A stretch of 64,000 bases of DNA from Bradyrhizobium elkanii WSM2783 (GCF_000472865.1 NZ_AXAP01000013.1:463-64462), one strand, 5' to 3'; counted from the stretch's first letter, positions 32,799 to 43,004 are shown. Numbers and translations: made by a program. The notes: a model not told the origin generated them from the letters alone.

Positions 32799-33638
32799 AT
32801 GATCGTGCGATGTCCAGGTGTGGTCGCCCTCATCGTCAAGATATCGCTGATGGCTGTCTTGGCGAACTGGCCCGGCACATCTGCAGTTGCGGCGGAGAAT
32901 CTCTATCGCGCACAGACAATCGTCACCGGACAGGGCGAAGGCAATCGCATCATCGGCTTTGCCGCTTGTCTCGAGGACGTTCTCGTCAAGGTTTCCGGAG
33001 CCCTCAAACTCGAGAGCGATCCTCGGCTAGATGCGTACAAATCGCGCGCGGCTGATTTCGTCAGCGCCTATAGCTACCACGACCAGATGTCCGGCAAGCC
33101 GAAGCGCGACGAGCAGGGCACCCGCGACCGGCCGTACGATTTGATCGTCGATTTCGATGACAACAAGATCAACAATGTTCTCAACTCGCTCGGCGTCAGG
33201 CCCTGGCTGTCGCGCCGCCCGATCCTTGGCGTTTTTGTCGAGATGGAGCAGGGCTCAAGACAATATATCGCCACATCGGATGCAAGGCAGTCCGACCTGC
33301 AACGTGACTCGCTTCTCGCCGCCGCCCTGAAGCGGGGCATGATGATCGTGCTGCCCGATGTCGCGGCATTGGCGAAAGCCCATATCAATGCCACTGAGCT
33401 CTTGACGACGGCATCCTCGACATTGGCATCTGTGGCAGCCGAACGGGGTGGCGAAGTCGTCCTAGTCGGACGGCTAAAGTGGGACGAGTCCGAGCTCGGA
33501 TGGGCGACGGAGTGGCGGATGGACTGGAATGGCCGGACGCACCGATGGCAGCTTCGCGGCGTCACATTTGATGAAGCCTTCCGCCGCGGCATCGGCGGCG
33601 CGGCCCAGATCCTCTCGGGAAACGGTGATCCGGGATAG
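32799..33638 (+). CDS. DUF2066-family exported protein
   Basis: The 279-residue product has a signal peptide (1-31, ending AVAA). A DUF2066 domain follows, with FAACLEDVLVKVSGALKLES at its start and YDLIVDFDDNKINNVLNSLG then VRPWLSRRPILGVFVE at its core. The last third (GGEVVLVGRLKWDESELGWA) is the usual beta-rich end. The family is periplasmic and of unknown role. AAGAG sits only one base before the ATG, so the exact start is uncertain. Confidence 0.72.
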   Translation: MIVRCPGVVALIVKISLMAVLANWPGTSAVAAENLYRAQTIVTGQGEGNRIIGFAACLEDVLVKVSGALKLESDPRLDAYKSRAADFVSAYSYHDQMSGKPKRDEQGTRDRPYDLIVDFDDNKINNVLNSLGVRPWLSRRPILGVFVEMEQGSRQYIATSDARQSDLQRDSLLAAALKRGMMIVLPDVAALAKAHINATELLTTASSTLASVAAERGGEVVLVGRLKWDESELGWATEWRMDWNGRTHRWQLRGVTFDEAFRRGIGGAAQILSGNGDPG

Positions 33639-33960
33639 GCGGAAGCGACCGGCCACTGCTCAGGACGCCGCTTTTTGACCGCCAGCGGAACAATCGGCGC
33701 AATGACGTTGGCCGTCTGATCTGTGCGGCATTTCACTCTCAATCGATGTAATCTGCGGTAATCCAGCCTGGGGCCCTGACGAGCCCGGATGCAAAGTTCA
33801 TTTTCCTTTCGGAGGCGCGGCGAATGGGCCGGCTGCCTCGCAAGTGCGGCGTTCCGATCGATAGTGGCGTGGCGAGCGCACACCTTTTGTCCCGTTGCCG
33901 CGCGGGAACACAGGTCGGCCGGCAAGGCCATGATTGACAGCAGCTCAGCCGGGAGGCGAC
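33639..33960. other. Intergenic stretch, no gene seen
   Basis: This 322-base gap precedes the large cyclase gene and should contain its promoter. A run of short frames on the opposite strand is not supported by ribosome sites or domains. Confidence 0.4.
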
Positions 33961-36900
33961 GTGCAGGAGATTGCCGAGTGGCTTGATCGACTTGGTCTCG
34001 GGCAATACGCGCAGCGTTTTGCCGACCACGCGATTGACGTGTCCGTTCTGCCCCACCTGACGGACGACGACCTGAAGGACATCGCAATTCCGCTCGGGCA
34101 CCGGCGGAAAATCCTTGCAGCCATCGGCGAGCCGCCAGCCCCCACGCAGGCTGCACCCGAGCGCGCCGTAGCCTCGGTGGAACCGAAGGCGCCCGACACG
34201 GCGGAGCGCCGTCAGGTCACCGTGATGTTCGTCGACCTCGTGGGCTCGACGGAACTTTCGACGCGCATGGATCCGGAGGATTTGCGAGACATCATTTCAA
34301 CCTACCAGAAATGTGTCACGAAGACCGTGCGACGCTTCGACGGCTTCGTGGCGAAATATATGGGCGACGGCGCTCTCATCTATTTCGGCTATCCGGAGGC
34401 GCACGAGGATGATCCGGAGCGTGCGGTACGGGCCGGGCTGGAGCTGATCTCGGCGATTTCCGCCCTCAAGGCTCCGGTCGTTCTGCAAATCCGCATCGGG
34501 ATTGCGACCGGGGTGGTGATCGTGGGAGATCTCAGCGGGTCGGGCAACGCTCAGGAGCGCGGCATTGTCGGTGAAACTCCAAACCTGGCCGCGCGGCTGC
34601 AACAGGCCGCGTCACCCAACATGGTGGTCATTGCTGACGGCACCCGGAGGCTGCTCGGAAATCTGTTCGAGCTGCAGGATCTCGGGACAAGAGACCTCAA
34701 GGGTATCCAGGGCGATGTGCGCGTTTGGGCGGCACTGCGATCCAGCTCGGTGGCGAGCCGCTTTGAGGCACTGCACGCGGGTGCGCTGACGCCGCTGGTG
34801 GGGCGGGAAGAAGAACTCGAGTTGCTGCTTCGGCGCTGGTCAAGAGCCAAGGCCGGCGAAGGTCAGGTAGTGCTGATTTCCGGCGAAGCGGGGATCGGCA
34901 AATCACGGCTCACCTTCGGACTGTTGCAGCAACTTGCGCTCGAGCCGCACATACGCCTGCGTTACGTCTGTTCGCCGCAACACACCGACAGCGCGCTTCA
35001 TCCGGTCATCAGCCAGTTGATGCGCGTCGCCGCATTGGAAGACGATGACGGCCCGCAATCGAAACTGGACAAGCTCGACGCGCTGCTGGCACAGAGCTCG
35101 ACGCCGCCTGAGGATGCATCCCTGATCGCCGAATTGCTGTCGTTGCCCAACGATGGGCGCTACCCTCCGGTCGAAGTCGAGCCGCAGCTCCGTCGTCAGA
35201 AAACGCTGGCAGCTCTCTGTTCGCAGCTCGAGGCGCTGGCGCGGATCAGTCCCGTGCTGATGATTGTCGAAGATGCGCATTGGACCGATCCAACCAGCCT
35301 CGAATTGTTTGCCCGGGTGGTGGATCTGGTCGCCGGACACCGGCTCTTGATGCTCGTCACTTTCAGGCCGGAATTCAGCCCGCCCTGGATCGGACGGTCG
35401 CATGTGGCTGCGCTGACGCTCAATCGGCTGACGCGGCGCGACATCGATTCCCTCATCAAGGAAGTCGTCGGCATCTGGTCGCTGCCGACAGGCATCCGCC
35501 AGGACATCATCGAGCGCAGCGACGGCGTTCCGCTGTTCGCGGAGGAAATGACCAAGGCGGTGCTGGATGCGGAGGGCGAGAACGAAGCGCAGCGGGCCGC
35601 CGCAGCAAAGCCAAAGTCGGTGGTGCCGGTCCCGGCCAGCCTGCAGGCCTCGTTGATGTCGCGGCTCGACCGGCTCGGCTCGGCGAAAGATATAGCGCAG
35701 GTTGGCGCGGCAATTGGCCGGGAATTTCCCCACATGTTGCTGGCCGCGGTGGTGCGAAAGCCGCCGGCGGAATTGGCCGGCGCGCTTGACCGGCTGGTAG
35801 CGGCGGGTTTGCTGTTTCGGCAGGGCATCCCGCCGCATGCGAGCTATCTGTTCAAGCATGCGCTGGTGCAGGACGCAGCTTACAGCACGCTATTGCGCGA
35901 GCCACGGCGCGTGCTGCATGCGCGCATCGCCGAAGTCCTCGAGAGAGAGTTTCCCGAAATCGCCGAAAGCCAGCCCGAGTTGCTGGCGCGTCATTACATG
36001 AATGCCGACCTGATCGAGAAGTCCGCGTTCCTCTGGGGCAAGGCGGGACAACGCTCACAGGAGCGCTCGGCACTGGCCGAAGCCGCAGAACAACTTACCC
36101 ACGCCCTGGCGCAGATCGCGACCTTGCCCAGCACGCCCGATCTGCGGCGCGAGCAGATCATTTGGCAAACCGCGCTCGTGAACACGCTCATGCATGTCAA
36201 GGGATATAGCGCGCCCGAAACCAAGGCTGCCGTGGCTCAGGTGAGAGCGCTGATCGAGCAGGCGGAACAGCTCGGAGAATCTCCCGACGACGCCTCATTG
36301 CTGCTTTCGGCGCTGTTCGGGCAATGGCTCGTCAATTTCATCAGCTTTGACGGCGAGGCTGCGCGGGAGCTCGCCGCGCGGTTTCTTGCTCTCGGTGAGA
36401 AGGACGGGACGACGGTACCGCTCATGGTCGGACACCGCACCATGGGGAGTACGCTCGCGTTCATGGGGGACCAGGTCAAGGCTCTGGCGCACTACAACGA
36501 GGCGCTGGCGCTTTACCGTCCGGCCGAGCACCGGCGATTGATGACGCGCTTCGGCCAGGACCTCCGGATGACGTGCCTGGGCTTTCGTTCAATGGCGTTG
36601 TGGCAGCTCGGCTATCCCGATGCTGCGCTCAGGGATGCAGACTGCGCGCTGATGGAAGCGCGCCAGATTGAACATGCCGCCACTTTGATGTTCACGCTGA
36701 ACTTCCCAATTCTTGTGAACACCTATTGCGGAAATTATGACGCGGCAAACGAGTATCTCAAGGAACTTGCCATCCTGGCGGAGGAGAAGCGCGCGCCATT
36801 CCGAAAGGCAGAAGGGGTGTTGCGGCGAGGCTATGTCCTCACCCTCATGGGACGAGCCACGGAGGCAGTCGAGACGGTCACGTTGGGCATCGATTTATGG

Positions 36901-37329
36901 CGATCGGCCGGATCGACCATATTCACGCCGGAGCACCAGTTCATGCTGGCAATCGCGCATGCGGATTCGGGCCAATTCGACGATGCCTGGCGCTGCATCG
37001 ACAAGGCAATGGCGGCGATGCAAGTCACCAAGGAAAAGTGGTGTGAGGCTGAGGCGCATCGCGTTGCCGGCGAAATCGCGCTCAAATCGCCGCAGCGTGA
37101 CGTGGCGAAAGCGAAAGCATATTTCGAGCGATCCCTCACTCTTGCGCGCGCACAGCAGGCCAAGTCGTGGGAATTGCGCGCAGCCATGAGCCTGGCACGG
37201 CTTTTGGCTGAGCAGGGCAAGAGAGAAACGGCCCACGACCTTCTCGCCCCGGTCTACGATTGGTTCACCGAAGGTTTTGACACACGCGACTTGCGCAACG
37301 CCAGAGCCTTGCTTGGCGAGCTTCATTGA
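33961..37329 (+). CDS. SAM domain-class III adenylate cyclase-AAA ATPase-TPR regulator
   Basis: The 1122-residue protein starts at a GTG with GGGAGG five bases upstream. A SAM domain (1-57, EWLDRLGLGQYAQRFADHAI) is followed by a class III cyclase domain (about 80-250) with both metal-binding Asp residues (D92 in FVDLVGSTELS, D136 in YMGDG) and an adenine-type Lys132. An NTPase domain has Walker A GEAGIGKS (308-315) and Walker B LMIVEDAHW (433-441). The C-terminal 500 residues are helical TPR-like repeats. It should make cAMP under control of the ATPase and repeat parts. Proteins with this order are common in Bradyrhizobium; the signal is unknown. Confidence 0.9.
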   Translation: MQEIAEWLDRLGLGQYAQRFADHAIDVSVLPHLTDDDLKDIAIPLGHRRKILAAIGEPPAPTQAAPERAVASVEPKAPDTAERRQVTVMFVDLVGSTELSTRMDPEDLRDIISTYQKCVTKTVRRFDGFVAKYMGDGALIYFGYPEAHEDDPERAVRAGLELISAISALKAPVVLQIRIGIATGVVIVGDLSGSGNAQERGIVGETPNLAARLQQAASPNMVVIADGTRRLLGNLFELQDLGTRDLKGIQGDVRVWAALRSSSVASRFEALHAGALTPLVGREEELELLLRRWSRAKAGEGQVVLISGEAGIGKSRLTFGLLQQLALEPHIRLRYVCSPQHTDSALHPVISQLMRVAALEDDDGPQSKLDKLDALLAQSSTPPEDASLIAELLSLPNDGRYPPVEVEPQLRRQKTLAALCSQLEALARISPVLMIVEDAHWTDPTSLELFARVVDLVAGHRLLMLVTFRPEFSPPWIGRSHVAALTLNRLTRRDIDSLIKEVVGIWSLPTGIRQDIIERSDGVPLFAEEMTKAVLDAEGENEAQRAAAAKPKSVVPVPASLQASLMSRLDRLGSAKDIAQVGAAIGREFPHMLLAAVVRKPPAELAGALDRLVAAGLLFRQGIPPHASYLFKHALVQDAAYSTLLREPRRVLHARIAEVLEREFPEIAESQPELLARHYMNADLIEKSAFLWGKAGQRSQERSALAEAAEQLTHALAQIATLPSTPDLRREQIIWQTALVNTLMHVKGYSAPETKAAVAQVRALIEQAEQLGESPDDASLLLSALFGQWLVNFISFDGEAARELAARFLALGEKDGTTVPLMVGHRTMGSTLAFMGDQVKALAHYNEALALYRPAEHRRLMTRFGQDLRMTCLGFRSMALWQLGYPDAALRDADCALMEARQIEHAATLMFTLNFPILVNTYCGNYDAANEYLKELAILAEEKRAPFRKAEGVLRRGYVLTLMGRATEAVETVTLGIDLWRSAGSTIFTPEHQFMLAIAHADSGQFDDAWRCIDKAMAAMQVTKEKWCEAEAHRVAGEIALKSPQRDVAKAKAYFERSLTLARAQQAKSWELRAAMSLARLLAEQGKRETAHDLLAPVYDWFTEGFDTRDLRNARALLGELH

Positions 37330-37346
37330 CAGCCTTCATTGACAGC
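37321..37346 (+). repeat. 13-bp tandem duplication across the cyclase stop codon
   Basis: CTTCATTGACAGC occurs twice without a gap. The first copy carries the stop codon TGA of the cyclase gene; the second copy is past the end in another frame. Confidence 0.85.
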
Positions 37347-37393
37347 CCTGCCGCAACGAAGCTTCGCCCTTTTCAACCTCGCGGAGGGCTGAG

Positions 37394-38755
37394 CTATTCG
37401 GCAGCCATTTGGGACAGTTCAAGCTGAACGAGCCGCTCGACGGCCGGCTCCTGGAGAGCGCTTGGCGGCTTCAGCAATTGCTGAACCTCTGCGAGCAGCC
37501 GGTGAACGGCGGGATCGCGCATCGCGGCCCGAAGCAGGGCTCCGTTATATTGGAGCCGGCTCTCGAAATCCGCCGGGCGTTCGCCGCGTGTCTCGGGATA
37601 AACCAGATCCGGGATCGCCGACATGTTCCAGGGACCCTCGACCAACGGCAGGCTTTCGGAAAAGAACGCCAGCGCCAGGCCGGCAAGCGGATCGGCCTTG
37701 GTCGCGCGCCCCTGCAGAAGCTGCTTCAGAAGCCGAGCTTCCTGCGCTGCCGCGCTCATGCCCTGGCCATAGACGGGATTGAAGCGGCAGATCGAATCAC
37801 CGATCGGCAGCAGGCCGCGCGGGAATGCGCTTAGCCGGTCGAAACGACGCCATACGCTGGCTGGGAAGGCATAGCGCTCGAATCCGCCCTGCCGCTCGGC
37901 GTGCGCAATGGCGTTGTAGACCGTCTGCGTCTCGAGACGCCTGGCATAATCCATGAAGCCGTCCGGCTCAGCCGGCGGCTGCTCGCCGAGCCGTCCCGAG
38001 AGCGTCACGACCCAGCGGTTGCCTTCGATCGGCATCAGATAGCCGCCGCGGCTGCGTTCCGGCGCATGGGGATGAGTGGCTACGCCTCCCCAATCGGTGG
38101 ATGCATCCTGGGGAATGGCGAAGGTGGTCGTCGTATAATGGAGATCGACACCAATGACGATTTCATCAGGTACCGGCTGCCTGGTCGAACGGAGCAGCGC
38201 CAAGGTTGGCGCACCACGTCCGGAAGCGTCGACAACGAGATCGGCTGCGAGGGTTTCCTGCCGCCCATCGGCATCTTCACATATGACGCCTGTGACCATG
38301 GTGCCATCTGATGTAGCGGTGATCTCGAGCACCCGGCATCCCGGCCGGATCGTCAGGTTGGTCAGCCTCTCGGCTTGTCGGCGCGTGATCAGCTCGATCA
38401 GCGGACGGGATGCGCAGTAGAGGAACCAGCCGAAATCACGCGACGGGAGTGGACCGAGACCCGGAATCTCCATGCGCACGTCGCGTGACATTCGAAGCGG
38501 CACCGAACCGGCATTTGCCAGATCCCGCTCGAAATGCGGAAACAGGTCGGTCAGCGCCCGCTGGCCGCCCGGCAGCAGAACGTGCAGATGCCGTGCTTGC
38601 GGCGTGCCCGCTCGCGGCACTGCCTGTTCAGGCAGGCGGTCGCGCTCAAGCACGATCACCCGTTCGAAGTGGTCGGCCAGCGCACGCGCCGCGGCCAAAC
38701 CAGCCATGCTCGCACCGATCACTACGGCCTGTTTACCGATCGCTCTGCCTACCAT
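37394..38755 (-). CDS. FAD-dependent oxidoreductase/monooxygenase
   Basis: The 453-residue protein has an N-terminal dinucleotide-binding motif, AVVIGASMAGLAAARALADH then FERVIVLERD, in which the G-x-G-x-x-G pattern reads GASMAG. The second FAD site is LPIGDSICRFNPVYGQGMSA. The DASGRGAPTLALLR segment also fits the flavin monooxygenase/geranylgeranyl-reductase superfamily. It would oxidise a lipophilic substrate using FAD. It runs leftwards, 152 bases downstream of the broken GMC gene, and may share its promoter region. Confidence 0.85.
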   Translation of the reverse strand: MVGRAIGKQAVVIGASMAGLAAARALADHFERVIVLERDRLPEQAVPRAGTPQARHLHVLLPGGQRALTDLFPHFERDLANAGSVPLRMSRDVRMEIPGLGPLPSRDFGWFLYCASRPLIELITRRQAERLTNLTIRPGCRVLEITATSDGTMVTGVICEDADGRQETLAADLVVDASGRGAPTLALLRSTRQPVPDEIVIGVDLHYTTTTFAIPQDASTDWGGVATHPHAPERSRGGYLMPIEGNRWVVTLSGRLGEQPPAEPDGFMDYARRLETQTVYNAIAHAERQGGFERYAFPASVWRRFDRLSAFPRGLLPIGDSICRFNPVYGQGMSAAAQEARLLKQLLQGRATKADPLAGLALAFFSESLPLVEGPWNMSAIPDLVYPETRGERPADFESRLQYNGALLRAAMRDPAVHRLLAEVQQLLKPPSALQEPAVERLVQLELSQMAAE

Positions 38756-38907
38756 CGCAGTCTCTCCTCATTCGCGCAGCGGCGTCGCATCATGAGGGGA
38801 CGAACGGGTTACAGCGTGATTTCAGCGCGGAAGAAGCGCGTTACGATCGTAGTGCCGCGAGGCGACGACTGCCTGATCTGCGCACAAAGTGTTCATTTGA
38901 GATTGCT

Positions 38908-40573
38908 CTACCCCGCGAGCACCAGATCGCTGGCCTTCTCGGCGACTGCGATTGCGGCAGCATTGGTCATCGCCTGCGGGATCCCGGGGAACACCGAGGC
39001 ATCGATGACGCGCAGGCCCGCCACGCCTTTCACGCGCAAAGCCTCGTCGACGACGGCCCCGATGCGGCACGTGCCGACAGGGTGATGAAATGAATCTGTC
39101 GCGCCGCGAATGAACTTGCGGATGTCGCCGGCGGTCTTTGCCTCGGGCCCCGGATAGACTTCGCGGGCTCGCCAGTCGGCAAAGGCTGCGCGGGCACCGA
39201 TCTCGCGGGCGAGAGAAACGCCCTCGACAAGAAGGTCGATGTCGGCCGGCTCGGAGAGATAGTTCGGATCAATCAGAGCCGGGGCGCGTGGATTGTCGGA
39301 GGCGAGCTTCACGCTGCCGCGGCTGCGGGGTCGCATCAGGCAGGAAACGAGCACGTAAGCCGGTGGAGGCAACGGGCCGACGCTCGGCAGGACGAACGGC
39401 AAGGACAGGCACATCACAAGGTGCTCCGGGCTGTCATCTGGGTCGGTGCCCGGCACGTAGAGGACAGCGTCGGCATGGTTGTAGTGCGAGCGCGGCACCT
39501 CGCGCCGTGCGGCATACGCCACGCCCGCGACCAATGGATGGTCTTCGAGATGGCCGCCGACATCCGGCAGGTCCACGACAACGGGAATGCCGAACGATCG
39601 GAGCTGGTCGGCCGGGCCGATTCCCGACAGCATCAAAAGGCGTGGCGAATCGATCGCACCGGCACAAAGCAGCACCTCGCTCGCGGCCCCGCAAGATGCG
39701 TTCGGCGAGCCGCACGCCGATGCACCGTCCACCTTCGATCGCGAGGCCCAGCACGTCCGTGTCGACCAGCAGATCGACGCTCACGTCTTCGAGACTTCCG
39801 AGATACGCCGTCGCCGCATCGTGGCGAGCGCCGTCCTTGATACTGAGTTGATTCCAGCCGACGCCGGTCGTGACCTCCCCTCCGATATCCGGTGACATCG
39901 GGTACCCGAGGTCTTGTGACGCCGTGACGAAGGCGGATGCCACCGGATTGCGATCCCCGACATCCGCGAGCGAGAGGACGTGGAGAGGACCACTGCCGCC
40001 CCGCCATGCGCTGGCACCGCCGAAGAAAGTCTCGGCACGTTTGAAGTACGGCAAAAGGTCCGCGGCGCGCCACCCTGCGGGCCAGCGGTCATAGGCAGCC
40101 GAGTGGCCGCGCTGATAGGCGAGCGCATTGATCGTACTGGAGCCGCCCACGACCCTGCCGCGTGGACAGCGGATGATGCGGCCTCCCAACCCCGGTTGAG
40201 GGGTCGTCAAATAGCGCCAGTCAAGCTCGCTGCCCTGCAGCTTGGGCCACTCCTGTGGATCCCTGACCGCTGCCAGCTTCGGCTCTCCGCCGGCCTCGAC
40301 AAGGAGCACCCGTCGTCCAGCGACGGCGAGTCGATGCGCCATGACGCAACCGGACGAGCCTGCACCGACAATGATGTGGTCGTAGGACGAAGCGAGCTGC
40401 TCAGGCGAATGCAATACGCGGACGCCGGATGCGGGCCCTGCCCCGGCGCCTGCGGAACGAGCCAGGCTCGACAGCGCGAGGCCGCCGCCGACCGTTGCCG
40501 CCAGGGCGTCGCGGCGATTGAGTTGCCGGCTCGTGACGCCGCCGCCGCGATCTCCTGAGATCATGCTGGACAT
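38908..40573 (-). pseudogene. GMC-family oxidoreductase, frame broken by one extra base
   Basis: The gene starts at 40573 with GGGGGAG before the ATG and a Tat signal (Arg20-Arg21, then DALAATVGGGLALSSLA). The FAD motif DHIIVGAGSSGCVMAHRLAV follows. The frame changes at C4 on the plus strand (39687-39690). Removing one base gives RILRAASEVLLCAGAIDSPR, exactly the GMC signature, and the rest runs on to HHPVGTCRIG and NAAAIAVAEKASDLVL at 38908. As written, the upstream part ends at 39434 and the downstream part has no start of its own. It is either a recent pseudogene or a base-call error. Confidence 0.85.
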
Positions 40574-40763
40574 TGGTCTCCCCCGCCTGCTGCCCGCCGG
40601 CCTGCACAGCTCGCTTCCTTGCACCAACCTTTTTACGCGTTTCTTGCCTCTCGGTACAAAGTGGTTACGGAACATCACGGCGATCTTGCCGAATTGTTCG
40701 CTCGCCGCGGTGACTGGCCGCCGCAAATCCGCTATTTTCGCAGCTCATTTCGAAGGTCGAAAC

Positions 40764-41573
40764 ATGGTGCGCGCCAGCAATGTAATGATCGGGACGTTGG
40801 CGCTGGCGTTGATCGCCGGCGCGCTGAGCGGCTGGCTCGGTTACCGCAAATATGCCGGAATCCAGCGGCAGGTGCCGCTCCGGGTGATCTTTGAGGGTTC
40901 GGCCTCGGGTCTGCGCCGCGGCGGCAGCGTGAATTTCGCCGGCGTGCGCATCGGCGAGGTGGAGTGGATCAGGCTCGACCGTCACCGCGTGATCGCGATG
41001 ACACGGATCGACAAAACGGCGCCGATCAAGAAGGACACCCAGGTCGGCCTCGAATTCCAGGGCCTGACCGGCATTGCCGCGATCTCCTTCACCGGCGGCA
41101 CCGACGAGGCGCCGCTTCCGCCGACCGGCGCCGACGGCATTCCGGAATTGACCGCCGATCCCCTGGGGACGATGGGCATCCAGGAAAAGATCCGTGCCGT
41201 ATTGCGCAATGTAGACACGGTCATCGACGACAATGAGGATGCGATCAAGGACACGTTGCGGGGGTTCGAGACCTTCACCGCCTCGCTGTCGAGCAATGGC
41301 GAGAAGATCAGCAGCGTCATCAGCACCGCCGAGGCGGGCGTCAGTGCCGTCGACGACGGTATGAGCCGCACCGAAGCATTCCTGAAGAGCCTCGGCAGCG
41401 ACAAATATGGCGGCGAATTGCCGCCGACCGTGATCTCGCTGCGCGAACTGATCGAGAGCTTCGACAAGAAGTCCGGCGCGCTGATGGCCGACACGAGGAA
41501 GATGCTCGGCGATATCAGCCAGTCCGTGAACCAGGCGAACCGAAAATTTGGCGGAACCGGCGGCGGGCGCTAA
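40764..41573 (+). CDS. MCE (MlaD-like) domain protein
   Basis: The product is 269 residues from MVRASNVMIGTLALALIAGA, whose N-terminal helix anchors it in the inner membrane. The MCE domain follows (LRVIFEGSASGLRRGGSVNF then AGVRIGEVEWIRLD, and TQVGLEFQGLTGIAAISFTG). The C-terminal half is coiled-coil-like. MCE proteins form hexameric rings that move lipids across the periplasm with an MlaE/MlaF-type ABC pair, which is not seen nearby. GAAGG precedes the ATG; the earlier start at 40518 would overlap the divergent GMC gene. Confidence 0.87.
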   Translation: MVRASNVMIGTLALALIAGALSGWLGYRKYAGIQRQVPLRVIFEGSASGLRRGGSVNFAGVRIGEVEWIRLDRHRVIAMTRIDKTAPIKKDTQVGLEFQGLTGIAAISFTGGTDEAPLPPTGADGIPELTADPLGTMGIQEKIRAVLRNVDTVIDDNEDAIKDTLRGFETFTASLSSNGEKISSVISTAEAGVSAVDDGMSRTEAFLKSLGSDKYGGELPPTVISLRELIESFDKKSGALMADTRKMLGDISQSVNQANRKFGGTGGGR

Positions 41574-41609
41574 CGTAGCGCGACCATAACAAATACGGAA
41601 ACGCCCGCT

Positions 41610-42827
41610 GTGCACGACAAGACGATCAGCCCGCCCGCGCCGCCGCCCACGGTATCCCGCGCCCAGAGCGCCGTGCCGCGGCGTCTGCAGCGCTATCTCA
41701 CGCTTGACGATTTCGAGCCGGCCGCGCGACGGCTGCTGCCGAAATTCCTGTTCGGCTATATCGACGGTGGCGCCGAGACCGATGCGGCCAAGCGCGACAA
41801 CCGCAGGGCTTTCGAGGAATACGGCTTCGTGCCGCGCGTGCTCAAGGATGTCTCCGGCCGCGACCAGACCACGACCTTGTTCGGCAAGACCTACGCCGCG
41901 CCCTTCGGGATTCCGCCGATGGGCTCGTCCGCGCTCTGCGCCTATCGCGGCGACATCGTGCTGGCGCGGGCGGCCGCCGCGATGAACGTGCCGATGATCC
42001 TGTCCGCCTCCTCGCTGATCACGCTGGAGGACGTCCGCCGCGAGAACGAGGCTGCGTGGTACCAGGCCTATCTCGCCGGGGACGACGCACGCATCGAGCC
42101 TCTGGTCGACCGCGTGGCTGCGGCCGGCTACGACACCTTCGTCGTCACGGCCGACGTGCCGGTGGCGCCCAACCGCGAGAACAACATCCGCAACGGCTTC
42201 CAGGTGCCGCTTGCGATCACGCCGCGGGTGTTCTGGGACACGATCACGCATCCGGACTGGCTGCTCAACACCTGGGCGCGCACGGTTCTCAATCACGGCA
42301 TGCCGCATTTCGAGAACATGGACGCGCAGCGCGGCCCGCCGGTGCTCTCGAAGAACCTGATCCGCAACATCGGCGCACGCGACCAGCTCGCCTGGAAGCA
42401 TGTCGAGCTGATCCGCAAGCGCTGGAACGGCAAGCTGGTGGTCAAGGGCCTGGTGTCGCCGGAGGATGCGCGGATCGCGCGCGAAAGCGGCGTCGACGGC
42501 GTGATGCTGTCCAACCACGGCGGCCGCCAGCTCGACTACACGGTCTCCGCACTGCGCACGCTGCCGGAGATCGCCGCGAAGGCAAACGGCATGACCGTGA
42601 TGGTGGACGGCGGCATCCGCCGCGGCACCGACATCATCAAGGCCCTGGCGCTGGGCGCCGACTTCGTGTGGGTCGGGCGACCGTTCCTGTATGCCGCGGT
42701 CGCCGCCGGCGAAGCCGGCGTGACACGCGCCATCACATTGTTACGCGACGAAATCGACCGCGACCTCGCGCTGCTCGGCATCCGCAGTCTCAGTGAGATC
42801 ACGCCGGACCTGGTGCGGAAGTTTTGA
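41610..42827 (+). CDS. FMN-dependent alpha-hydroxy-acid dehydrogenase
   Basis: The 405-residue product starts at a GTG. It holds the FMN_dh family residues: FGYIDGGAETDAAKRDNRRA, PFGIPPMGSSALCAYRGDIV, WYQAYLAGDDARIEPLVDRV and the catalytic His-Arg stretch GVMLSNHGGRQLDYTVSALR. FMN phosphate binding fits MVDGGIRRGTDIIKALALGA. It is of the lactate/mandelate/glycolate dehydrogenase group; the exact acid is not clear. It follows the MCE gene by 36 bases. Confidence 0.9.
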   Translation: MHDKTISPPAPPPTVSRAQSAVPRRLQRYLTLDDFEPAARRLLPKFLFGYIDGGAETDAAKRDNRRAFEEYGFVPRVLKDVSGRDQTTTLFGKTYAAPFGIPPMGSSALCAYRGDIVLARAAAAMNVPMILSASSLITLEDVRRENEAAWYQAYLAGDDARIEPLVDRVAAAGYDTFVVTADVPVAPNRENNIRNGFQVPLAITPRVFWDTITHPDWLLNTWARTVLNHGMPHFENMDAQRGPPVLSKNLIRNIGARDQLAWKHVELIRKRWNGKLVVKGLVSPEDARIARESGVDGVMLSNHGGRQLDYTVSALRTLPEIAAKANGMTVMVDGGIRRGTDIIKALALGADFVWVGRPFLYAAVAAGEAGVTRAITLLRDEIDRDLALLGIRSLSEITPDLVRKF

Positions 42828-42834
42828 GATCGCT

Positions 42835-42982
42835 TCTCCCTCTCCCCGTTCTTACGGGGAGAGGGTTGGGGTGAGGGGCTCTCTCCGCAAGCACGGAAAT
42901 AGACGAACTCGCGGAGGCTCCCCCTCACCCGGAATTCAAGCTGCGCTTGAATTCCGGCCTCTCCCCGCACGCGGGGCGAGGC
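42835..42982. repeat. CCTCTCCCCGT...GGGGTGAGGGG repeat, copy 1
   Basis: TCCCTCTCCCCGTTC...ACGGGGAGAGGG is followed by TTGGGGTGAGGGGCTCTCTC and mirrored by CCCCTCACCCGG and CCTCTCCCCGC. A close copy is at 62725-62864. It lies between two convergent genes. Confidence 0.78.
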
Positions 42983-43004
42983 AATCCGAGCTCGCCGCTC
43001 GGCC

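Noticed and set aside
40665..42518. 617-codon leftward frame
   Set aside because: It lies antisense to the clearly coding MCE and hydroxyacid dehydrogenase genes; an effect of high GC content.
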